Below the pieces are notes generated by a model. That model searched no databases. It was given only the letters and a program-made list of their open reading frames with translations, and was not told where the DNA came from. From the NCBI GenBank assembly GCA_947471745.1, contig CANJKZ010000981.1, forward strand, positions 558,001 through 622,000: a stretch of 64,000 nt of DNA, given 5' to 3'. Positions 17,685 to 27,595 of this stretch are shown piece by piece. The DNA is from Closterium sp. Naga37s-1. Taxonomy: Eukaryota > Streptophyta > Zygnematophyceae > Desmidiales > Closteriaceae. Each line of letters starts with the position of its first letter. Within the stretch, counting starts at the first letter, position 1. The position numbers and the translations under genes were made by a program.

Positions 17685-17715
17685 TGGTATCGAGCAGTTT
17701 CTCATGGTATCGAGC
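17676..17715 (+). repeat. 20-bp tandem duplication of LTR end plus primer-binding site in Copia-B1
   Basis: AGTTTCTCATGGTATCGAGC occurs twice in tandem (17676-17695 and 17696-17715), so the LTR terminus and the tRNA-Met-like primer site TGGTATCGAGC are duplicated. The site differs from the canonical TGGTATCAGAGC by loss of one base. Confidence 0.9.
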
Positions 17716-18650
17716 AGGTTCCCCTGTGGGAACTGTTCCTAGGGCCCACCACCTTTTTTTTCCTGCCCAGGGCGCGCTCTACACTGCCCGAGTCGCGCTC
17801 CCCTCTCTCGACCCTGTCGCGCCGCCTTAGCGGCCCCGTCGCGTCGCGCTTGCGGCCCCGTCGCGTCGCCCTCGCGGCCCCTTCACGTCGCGCCGCCCTA
17901 GCGGCCGCATCGCGCCGCCCTCGCGGCCCCGATCCGCCGCCCTCGCGGCTCCTTCGCGTCGCGCCGCCCTCGCGGCCCTTTCACGCCGCCCTCGCGGCCC
18001 TATCTAGCCGCCCTCGCGGCCTCTTAAAGCCGCCCTCGCGACCCCCCCCTCCTAGCCGCCCTAGCGGCCCCGTCGCCTACCCCTGCGGCCCCGGCGCCGC
18101 CCTTCCCTGCCTCGGCGCCGCCTCTGCTGGCCCCGTCGCCTACCCCTGCGGCCCCGGAGCTGCCCTTCCCGGCCCCGGCGCCGCCTCTACTGGCCCCGAC
18201 GTCGCTCCACCTGGCTCCGACGCCGCTCCACCCGGCCCCGCCGCCGCTCCACCCGGCCCCGCCGCCGTCCCCACGCGGCCCCGCCGTCACCACCGAGCCG
18301 CCGGCGCCGCCGAGCTACTGCCGAGCCGCCCGATCCACCCGAGCCGCCCGAGCCGCCGCGCCACCTGAGCCGCCCGAGCTGCCGGGTCGCCGAGCCGCCG
18401 AGCTGCAGTTGCTGCCGAGCCGCCGTACCGCCGAGCCGCCCGAGCCGCCCGAGCCGCCGAGTCGCCGAGCCGCAGTTGCTGCCGAGCCACCGTACCGCCG
18501 AGCCGCCCGAGCCGCCCGAGCCGCCCGAGCCGCCGAGTTGCCGAGCCGCCGAGCCGCCGAGCCGCCCGAGCCGCCCTGTCCGGTAAGAGCAGCGCCTCTG
18601 TCACTGCACTGCCCTTACCCTACTGTTCGCGCTGCTAGTCTACTGCTGTC

Positions 18651-21600
18651 ATGGCTACCCCTAGTGTCCTCGCTTTTGACGCTGAGGGCCATTGACTTTG
18701 ACGTCTGGGTAGATGACCTGCAGCTTTTCCTACAGTGCGATAGGGCAGACGGTCTCTCCCTCTTTGACCTCACCTCTGGTGCCTCTCCTGCCCCTGCTGC
18801 TGATGCCGACGCCACTGTTCGCTCACAGTGGGCCACACGCGATGCTGCTGCACGTCTTGCTGTGCGTCGCCACCTGCCTACCTCTGAGCGTGCGCACTTT
18901 AGCCAGTACAAGAGTGCTCAGACCTTGTACGACGCTGTAGTTGCGCGCTACTCCTCCCCTGCCACTGCTGCACTGAGCCGCCTCATGCTACCGTACCTCT
19001 TCCCTGACCTTGCTGCCTTTCCCACAATCGCTGACCTCATTACGCACCTGCGCACTAGTGACACTCGCTACCGCGCTGCGCTTCCTGCTGAATTCTGCAC
19101 CAAGAACCCCCCCCCCATATACATCACCCTCTACTACATAGTCACCCGGCTCCCTGACTCCCTTCGCGTAGTCAGGGACCACTTCCTCTCAGTTTGCCCC
19201 ACCACTCTCACCGTTGACCTCCTCGAGAAGGCCCTCCTAGCAGCAGAGAAGAGCATAGTCGCTGTAGGAGCCTCTCGTGGTGACCCTCGCACCCCCGTCT
19301 TTGAGGGGTGTTCCCCCTCCCCCCTTTTGCCCTCTGTTGCCTCTGCTGCTGCGGCCGACCTCGTTGGTTTTGAGTCGGTCGGCGCTGCGTCTGCCCCGAG
19401 CGGGAGACGCCGCACCGGCAAGGGCAAGGGGGGCAAGGGTGCTGGAGGGGCTGGCGGGGGTGGCGGAGGTGGCGGTGGAGGCAGTGGAGGGGGTGGGGGT
19501 GGTGGTGGGAGTGGTGGCGGGGGTGGAGGTGTCGGTGGCGGCAGTGGAGGCGGAGGTGGCGACGGCGGTGGCGGTGGGAGCGGAGGTGGCGGAGGTGGCG
19601 GCGGTGGAGGAGGCGGCGGCGGAGGAGGTGGAGCTGGTCGGGGTGGCGCTGCGCAGAGGGTCGGCTCCGGTGGTGGTCAGCGCCAGCAGCAGCAGCAGCA
19701 GCGGCAGCAGCGCACTCGTGACATCCCCCCCCCCCAGCAGCTCCGTGAGTGGTACGCTGCACGCCAGCGGGGTGGGGGTACTGGTCCGTGCACCTACGTC
19801 CTACGCACCGGCGACCGCGCGGGTGAGCAGTGCGGGGGTGCGCACTCCACCCAGCGCTGCTTTGGCCGCCTGACGGACGCTTGGTGTCACCAGTTCCCTG
19901 AGGCCACTGAGATCCCCCGCTGGGGCGAGCTGTCTAGGGCGGGTGTAGCTGTCTTTGACCTTGACTTTGATGCTATTCTTGCTGCCATGTATGCTGTGAC
20001 TATTAGTGATGAGGGTGACTGTTACCGGTGTTTTCCGCCCGACCCGGGCATTGAGACTGCTGCTCTAGGTACTGGTGAGGCTGCTGCTCTAGGTGCTAGC
20101 GAGGCTGCTACTCTAGGTGCTCGTGCGTCTGCTCCCTCAGGTGCTGGTGAGTCTGCTCTCTCAGGTACTGCGTCGGCTTCGGCCTCCCACACCTTCACCC
20201 TTGACTCGGGGGCTTCTCGCTCCTTCTTTCGAGACCGCACCACACTCACGCCGCTTGGCCGGCCAGTTGCAGTCTCTCTGGCAGACCCCTCTGGGGGTCC
20301 TGTCCTTGCTCACTTCTCCACTGTCCTCCCGTGTCCGGCGGCCCCCTCTGGCACCCTGTCTGGTCTTTACCTCCCCTCGTTCTCTACGAACTTGGTGAGT
20401 GGTGCTGACCTACAGGATGCGGGGGTTCACCAGTTCACTCCTGCGAGTCAGCGGGTGACCCACTGCACGGACGCTCGGACAGGCCGACACCTGGCCACGT
20501 TTACACGTCGGCCGGGGTCGAGCCTGTACACACTGACCACTGCGTCTCCTCCACTCACTGCGTCTAGTCAGGTAGCTGCGTCGGGTCAGGTGTTTGCTGC
20601 AGCGTCCAGGTCTGGTCCTGAGTCTGCCCCCTATTCGTGTCGCCTCCTGTCTCACGAGACTCTCCTCTGGCACCACCGCCTTGGTCACCCCTCCCTGCTT
20701 CGTCTCCGAGGCATGGCCTCCCGTGTCCTTGTCTCTGGTCTTCCCCGGTCCCTCCCTCCCCTTCCTCCGGGGCCCGGCCCTACCTGCGTCCCTTGTGTCG
20801 AGGGGCGGCAGCGGGCTGCCCCTCACTCCTCCCAGTTTCCTCCGACAGAGGCCCCGCTGCAGACGCTTCACATGGACGTGTGGGGCCCGGCCCGCGTCCG
20901 TGGACAGGGTCACGAGCGCTACTTCCTGCTGGTGGTTGACGACTACTCGCGTTACACCACAGTCTTCCCCTTGCGCAGCAAGGGTGATGTCACTGAGGTG
21001 TTGATCGACTGGATCCGCGCAGCTCATCTCCAGCTCAGGCAGAGCTTCGGCTCGGACTTTCCTGTTCTGCGTCTGCACTCTGACAGAGGTGGAGAGTTCT
21101 CCTCTGGCCTTCTGCGAGCCTACTGTCGTGCACGAGGCATCCGCCAGACCTTCACGCTTCCGGAATCTCCACAGCAAAATGGGATTGCTGAGCGCCGCAT
21201 TGGCATGGTCATGGACGTCGCCCGTACGTCCATGATGCATGCGGCTGCCCCCCATTTTCTGTGGCCGTTTGCGGTTCGGTACGCGGCGCATCAGATCAAC
21301 CTTCACCCCAGGGTCTCCATGCCGGAGACCTCCCCAGCTTTGCTGTGGACGGGGAAGGTTGGCGATGCGTCTGCGTTCCGTGTCTAGGGATCTCGGGCGT
21401 TTGTCCGCGACTTGTCTGCGGACAAGCTGTCCCCTCGTGCTGCTCCTTGCGTCTTCCTTGGCTTCCCCCCTGACGCGCCAGGGTGGCAGTTCTACCACCC
21501 CACCTCTCGCCGTGTTCTGTCCTCCCAGGACGTCACGTTTGACGAGTCGGTCCCCTACTACCGCCTCTTCCCCTACCGCACTCCGTCCCTCCCCCCGCCA

Positions 21601-24600
21601 CCGCTCTTCCTTGTGCCAGGTCCCCCCCCGGTAGACCCCCTCCCCCCTCAGGGTCCTGCCCCTTCAGGTGTGTCCCAGGTAGACGCAGTCGAGCCTGTCG
21701 AGGTTACTGGTGACTCTGGTGCTGCTGAGGGTGCTGAGCCTGGGGGTGCTGACTCTGGGGGTGCTGAGCGTGTGGGTGCTACGCCTGGGGGAGCTGAGCC
21801 TGAGGGTGCTACTACTGGGGGTGCTGAGCCTGGGGGTGCTGAGCCTGGGGGTGCTACTACTGGGGGTGCTGAGCCTGGGGGTGCTGAGCCTGGGGGTGCT
21901 GAGCCTGGGGGTGCTACGCCTGGAGGTGCGGAGCCTGAGGGAGCTGGGCCTGCTCGTGTGGCGTCTGGCGGTGCTGAGCCTGGAGGTTCTCCGGGTGCTT
22001 CGTCTCGGCGGGAGCCACTCTCTCCACAGGAGCTGCGCGAGTGGTTTGCCCGGCGCTGGAGGCGTGCTGCTGGAGCTGGAGGTTCTTCGGCTGCTGAGGG
22101 TGCTGGTGCCGCGGGTCCCGGAGGTGCTCGTACTGGGAGTACTGGAGCTGCTGGGCCTGCGGGTACGACTGGAGCTGGAGCTGCTGAGGGTGTTGACGCT
22201 GAGGCTACTGCTGTCGGTCCTGGAGGCGGTCCTACTGGGGGTGCTACTGGTGCTGCTGGAGGTACTGGAGCTGGAGGTGCTGCTGGCGCTGGTGCTGCCG
22301 CTGGGGGTACTGGTGCTGTCCCTGCTGTGTCTGGAGTCGCCGCGCGGCCTCGGCCGTACTTCGTTCCGCTCCTTCAGCAGGTTCTTGGTCTCCCGCCTTC
22401 TACTGGTCCTCCTCCTCCCTTAGAGTGTCCACAGCCTGTCCCGTCACAGTTACAGTTACAGCCGGCCTCCCCACTGCCCGCTCCTTCTCCCTACACTGGT
22501 CCTACTGGAGGTCTTGCTGAGCGTCGTGAGCCTGCGTCTCGCCCTGCGTCGCCTGTCCGTCCGGCTCGCACTAGTGGTCGTGGTTCGCGTCAGCGTCCTC
22601 CTCCTGTCCCTGGCACGCACCGGATGTCTCTGCGTCCGTCCACTGCTCCTCTGCGTGACCCTTTGCCTTCTCCTCCTGAGTCCTCTCTTCCTACTCTTCC
22701 CGACCCGGAGTCGGACTCTCTTCGTGCTGCCAGTCCTACTGTCACGCGTCTCCTTGCTACTGTCGTCACTGACCCTTCCTTTGAGTCCACTGCTACGTCT
22801 GCCCTAGTTGCTGAGCTCGTCGACTTTGCTGCTCGCTGTCGTCTAGACTACGCTGCTAGTCTTGTCGATGAGTCTGAGTCTGTCTGTCCTCCGTCCGTCG
22901 GGGGTGAGTGTGCCCTTGGCACGGACGTCCTTGAGGACAGGCAGGAGGAGTTCCAATGTTTGGCTGCTGCTTCACCTCATCTCGTGTCCGTACTGCTTAC
23001 CCCTGAGGGAGACCCGGATGCACTTGACATCCCGACTCCGCGCTCTTACGCGGAGGCGATAGAGGGTCCCTACTCCTCTCAGTGGCAGGCAGCTATGGAC
23101 ACAGAGATGGCTTCCTGGAAGTCCACAGGCACCTATGTTGACGAGGTTCCCCCGCCTGGGGCGAACATCGTCAGTGGCATGTGGATTTTCAGGGTGAAGC
23201 GACCGCCGGGTTCTCCGCCTGTCTTCAAGGCGCGTTACGTGGCTCGTGGCTTCAGTCAGCGGCAGGAAGTTGACTACTTCCAGACCTTCTCTCCCACCCC
23301 GAAGATGACCACTCTTCGGGTACTGCTGCACATAGCTGCTCACCGCGACTACGAGCTGCACTCTCTTGACTTCAGCACTGCTTTCTTGCAGGGCAGCCTG
23401 CACGAGGAGATCTGGCTGCGTCGCCCACCTGGCTTCACTGGGTCTTTTCCTCCTGGCACCCAGTGGAGCCTCCGGCGGCCAGTCTACGGTCTCCGCCAGG
23501 CACCGCGTGAGTGGCACGACACACTGAGGACTACACTTGCGGCTCTTGGGTTTGCTCCCTCTACTGCCGACCCGTCGCTGTTTCTGCGCACTGACACTTC
23601 TTTGCCGCCGTTCTACATCCTCGTGTACGTCGACGACTTGGTCTTTGCCACAGCTGACACTGCTGGACTCACCCACGTGAAGTCCGAGCTGCAGAAGAGA
23701 CACACGTGCACAGACCTGGGTGAACTGCGCAGCTACCTTGGCTTGCAGATCACCCGGGACAGAGCACGCCGCACCATTACCCTGACTCAGTCACACATGG
23801 TGCAGCAGTTCCTTCAGCGCTTCGGCTTCACGTACTCCTCGCCTCAGGCCACTCCTCTGCCTACTCGCCACTCGCTCTCAGCTCTGCCTTCGGATGAGTC
23901 CGTAGAGTCGAGTGGCCCGTACCCAGAGCTAGTTGGCTGCCTCATGTATCTGATGACCTGCACACGACCTGACCTTGCATACCCTCTTAGCATTCTCGCA
24001 CGCTATGTTGCTCCTGGGAGACACAGACCGGAGCACATGGCTGCAGCGAAGAGGGTGTTGCGCTACTTGTGCAGTACGTCGGGCATGGGGCTTGTGCTTG
24101 GAGGGCAGAGTCCAGTGGTCCTCACTGGGCACGCAGACGCTTCTTGGGCTGACGACCAGGCTACGCAGCGGTCGTCACAGGGTTACACCTTCAGCCTTGG
24201 TTCCGGCTCTGTTTCGTGGCGGGCTACCCGCTCGTCTTCTGTTCTCGGCTCCAGTTGTGCGGCTGAGATCTACGCCGGGGCCATGGCTGCATAGGAGCTT
24301 CGCTGGCTCACCTACCTGCTGACTGACCTCGGAGAGCCGCCTCGTTCTCCTTCAGTGCTATACGTAGACAACAAGGCCATGCTGGCCTTGTGTCGAGAGC
24401 AGAGACTGGAGCACAGAACGAAGCACATTGCTCTCCGTTACTTCCTTGCTCGTGAGCTACAGCAGCGTGGTCAGCTGCGGCTTGCGTACGTGGCCTCTCA
24501 GGCCAACACTGCTGATATCTTCACCAAGGCACTTGCGCCTTGTGATCATCAGCGCTTCTGTACTCAGCTGGGTCTTGTGCCTACCTTGCCTCACTTGCTC

Positions 24601-24609
24601 ACCCCTTGA
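18651..24609 (+). pseudogene. Copia-B1 gag-pol, damaged
   Basis: Homologous over its full length to the intact Copia-B2 polyprotein. The expected ATG at 18651 (MATPSVLAFDAEG) is thrown out of frame by a 4-bp deletion near 18688. The frame then runs from AIDFDVWVDDLQLFLQ through gag, a Gly-rich linker (19430-19640), the CTYVLRTG/EQCGGAH knuckle, protease (TLDSGASRSFF), the pre-integrase HHRLGHP and the integrase core (LHMDVWGPA, HSDRGGEF, NGIAERR). It stops at TAG 21385-21387, where B2 has TGG. Integrase C-terminus, a GGAEP-rich linker, RT (YVDDLVFA) and part of RNase H continue to TAG 24292-24294, where B2 has CAG. The last 84 codons run to 24609. Both nonsense changes are C-to-T type in CAG context. 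Confidence 0.93.
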
Positions 24610-24816
24610 CCTTGTTTGTACTGTTGCATATATATATACACCTGCTCTTGCTTGTCTAGCCTTATATATATATGTAATCCTGCATGTGAACTGGCCTTGT
24701 GGCCTTGAACTTGTGCTCGGAATGTGTGGTGACTTTGTGATCCACCCTGAGCTTGCTTTGCTTTGCTTTACTGGTCTTGTGACCCCTTGTTCTCCCCCAC
24801 TTTGCCTATGGGGGTG
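24610..24816 (+). promoter_or_regulatory. Copia-B1 3' untranslated region with AT-stem hairpin and purine tract
   Basis: Contains the inverted repeat CATATATATATA (24627-24638) and TATATATATATG (24663-24674) around a loop with CCTGCTCTTGCTTGTCTAG. A block follows that is shared with B2 and D (GTGTGGTGACTTTGTGATCC, ACCCTGAGCTTGC), then the TATGGGGGTG purine tract. Confidence 0.7.
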
Positions 24817-24941
24817 TGTCAGATTTATATGACATAGCTACTGTAGGATATAGTGGGGTAGCACATATGGGGTACAGTTTTCTAGGGTTTGCATTTGTAC
24901 CCAACTTTCCCTTAGTCAATTCATTCTCGTTCAGTTTCTCA
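24817..24941 (+). repeat. Copia-B1 3' LTR (125 bp)
   Basis: Direct repeat of 17560-17684. It is preceded by the purine tract GGGGGTG and followed by the target duplication CTAGA. Confidence 0.93.
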
Positions 24942-25010
24942 CTAGAAACTTGTACCCTTTAGAGTCTACCCCACTACAGCCTACATAGGCTAAGTCATAT
25001 ATATCTGACA
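24942..25010 (-). repeat. Copia-C 5' LTR, 5' portion
   Basis: The remainder of the Copia-C LTR right of Copia-B1. On the minus strand it begins TGTCAGATATATATGACT and ends GTTTCTAG at the insertion point. Similarity to the B1 LTR (TGTCAGATTTATATGACA, shared AGGGTTT) shows family relationship. The unduplicated flank at 25011 is AGTTA. Confidence 0.85.
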
Positions 25011-27274
25011 AGTTAAAAACACAGCATATGTGAATGACAAGATACCCCACCTGCTGCATCGAGATGTTGTAAAGTACTTATTAGGGTACCTACCTGCAAA
25101 AAAAAAAAAACAATCCATGGTGCAAACTGAACGAGATCGCTGAGCAAGGCATATGCCTTTCAAGAGATGAGTGAGGTTGCAAACATGATAACACAAACAC
25201 TGCTAACCCTAACAAATGGAACTGACGGAAAGGCGATATCTGAATGTGTAAACTGACTTACTGGTTAACGATGGCGGAAAACACGCGTTGGAGAGCTTCC
25301 TCACGTGCCACTTTTCAGGTTGAAGCAATAATCATGTAAACGGACACATAGGGGAACAAGCAAAAAGCAGGAAACGCAGCAGAAAGTATACGTTGGAAAA
25401 ACGATAGGAAAAACCGACATACTGCTTGATGGCGGCGCGTACGAGTGAAAGTGCTGCCTCACGCGCCACGTTCGGGGTTGACAAATTGTGTATTGACAGA
25501 CACAGGGAACAATACGCAAAATACAGAAAGAAAGAACGGTTGAATGGTAAGAAGCAAACGATGGGAACATGGCGATTATAATAGTAGCAGATGGTATTAC
25601 TCATGAAATAGGCAGACGCGCGACGCGGGCATGCGAGGTAAGAGGATGGAGGAGAAACGTGTGTTAGATGCAATCAAGTGAATCAAGAAATGAACAGCGA
25701 GACTCTTGAATGTGGAGCTGCGCACGAAGGCCTGGTTGGAGCAGACGAGGGGAATGGAGTGGGGTGAAGACGTGGCGAGGCGAGGGGCAGTACAGGTCAC
25801 AAGGGATGCGATGTGGCGTGAAAATATTCGCCATCCTGTGTCAGTTGGCAGTCGTCCAACGCAAGCAATCTGCCCAAACCAGTTTGTGTGGGTACAGATT
25901 TGGACAGGAATCGTGCTTGAGTTTTAGTTTTCTGACCAAGAAGTACAGCGAGGCCGCAGGAAAATATCAGTCACGAAAGTGCTGTGCTGGACAATCTGCA
26001 GTGTTGGCATGCTGTCCTTACAACCTGCAGTTACGATCATATCTTGGTTAGTGTTCTGTAGAAGTAACATTAGTATGCCTGTTACCGTCGGCAAATTTTC
26101 GTATCGACGCGAAAGTTTTCGTCTGCAAACGGTTGGATAATTTGCGGCATGTGCCAACTCTCGGTGCACTTCGCTACCATGTTGTGACTTCGTGTCGTCT
26201 TTGGGGTGACTTCGCGTGAAGTTGGTGTAGGTAACCCCGAGGTAACGTGCGTTGGGGGTGAGTTGGGGACCCCCCCAATTTTTGAGACGGAAAGCGCCGT
26301 AAGTTCGGCGGGCCACTTCAACATTCGAATGGAACACGAGGGGATGAGAACGAACACGCGCCATTTAGCATCTAAACGAATGACAACCACTAGTTTCGAC
26401 CGGCCTCCTTTCTTGCCAGGTGTCAGAATAAGAACACAAGTCAGATTGCTCAAGCCCATGCGCCTCGAATGGCTCCATTGAGCTGGTATCTACACCCGAG
26501 TCGCTCAACGAGGTATCGCAAATTCATTCCCTTGTTTTCCCTCTTAACTCGTGATACCTAGTGGTCATCGCGCAGGGCCGCAAGGAAGTCTCCGACCAAC
26601 GCGACGCGACTGCAGCTGCACGCGAAATTGCCGTCGCTTTGAGACACATGTCGGCAGGGCATGCATGCGTCGTGCATGATGCATCGCAGCGACGCATCGC
26701 TCCATCCGAAAGTGTTAAAAAGAGGATTGCTCTCACGAGGAACATCCTGCTAGTGCAGCCTAGAAGAACAAGAGGGCAAAGTCCCTAACGGTGCAGCGAG
26801 ACTCGCGGGTGACGCGGCGCGTGGTGCAACACATCTGTCCCTTGTACAAACCCTTCCGTGAATTCAACTCGTTACAGTGGGATGCAATAGTATTCGTCTA
26901 ATCAGCTCGTATATTCTTTCTTATGTTTGGGTACGATTTTGAGCGAAAACGAACTCGCACCTTGATTGATGGGAACCGATAATAAATTTTTACACACACC
27001 CACATTCACCATGTCGCTCCCGTTTGTCGCTGTCATTGTGTCAAGCACCCTCGAAACAACAACAGTTTGTTAGTATCAATATTTGCGATGGCTTGTTTCA
27101 ATGTTGAAACACCATGGGTGTTTTGTTCCAAGCCACAAGTGAATACATTTGCCGCACACAATAATGTATGAGTTCTAGCTAGAAGTAAAAGTCGCTATGG
27201 TGGTACCCTTTTCAACAAGGTTTTTCCTGAAAACACTTAGGTAGGTAAATGTCATTGGAGCCCATTTTCCTGAC
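25011..27274. other. Unassigned intergenic sequence
   Basis: Between the Copia-C terminus and the hAT element. Only short, scattered open frames occur, none with recognisable domains. There is a run of 13 A near 25099-25111 and a CATGCATGCGTCG-type palindromic patch near 26660-26690. I see no gene. Confidence 0.6.
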
Positions 27275-27286
27275 CAGGCCCTCAGA
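27275..27286. repeat. hAT left terminal inverted repeat
   Basis: CAGGCCCTCAGA, matching the complement of 31379-31390 without mismatch. Preceded by the TTCCTGAC duplication. Confidence 0.95.
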
Positions 27287-27595
27287 TTCGTTTTTGGCCT
27301 GTCTGATTTGTCAGACTTAGTACACTGTGTTAGTCTGATTTGATAAGAGTTGGTTGAAAAAAAAGGCTGAAACTTCAGAGTGCCTATAAAAAAAAGTCTG
27401 AAGCATTCAGAGTCTACGCCAGTGACAAGTCTGATTTTGATTTTAGCCGTGTGTTGTATAGGGTGCAGTTGACCTTGGTTGAACTACATTTATCAGACAC
27501 AGGCCTACATACATACTGTTGCTGATGCATTAACAGTTAGATTTAGTGTCCTACCTACCTATACTAGGGCTATATATGTCCTAGCCTATCTACTC

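Larger units (their letters stand above)
17560..24941 (+). mobile_element. Copia-B1: short-LTR copia element inserted in Copia-C LTR
   Basis: LTRs of 125 bp at 17560-17684 and 24817-24941 with one difference, flanked by the 5-bp duplication CTAGA (17555-17559 and 24942-24946). Internal order: duplicated primer site, about 930-bp GC-rich leader, gag-pol in copia order, conserved 3' untranslated region with an AT hairpin, and purine tract TATGGGGGTG before the 3' LTR. Closely related to Copia-B2. Coding lesions (4-bp deletion near 18688, TAG at 21385 and TAG at 24292) make it non-autonomous. Confidence 0.95.
1..25010 (-). mobile_element. Copia-C: oldest LTR retrotransposon, host of the nested insertions, left end outside window
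   Basis: A minus-strand Ty1/copia element whose 5' LTR ends at 25010 (TGTCAGATATATATGACT read on the minus strand). The LTR is split by Copia-B1 into 24942-25010 and 17493-17559, giving about 131 bp when the duplicated CTAGA is counted once. Next to the LTR is a primer-binding site resembling the initiator-tRNA-Met complement (TGGTATTCTGAGCAGG, minus, 17492-17477). A GC-rich leader and a Pro/Ala-rich gag follow (17400-15839). The gag is then cut by Copia-A and resumes at 345-1. Everything from protease onward lies left of the window. LTR length, primer site and the gag C-terminus match Copia-B1, B2 and D, so all four belong to one short-LTR family, with C the most diverged. Confidence 0.85.

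Noticed and set aside
18409..18650. Upstream Pro/Arg/Ala extension as the real N-terminus of Copia-B1 Gag
   Set aside because: It is leader minisatellite that reads into gag only because a 4-bp deletion near 18688 shifted the normal MATPSVL start out of frame.
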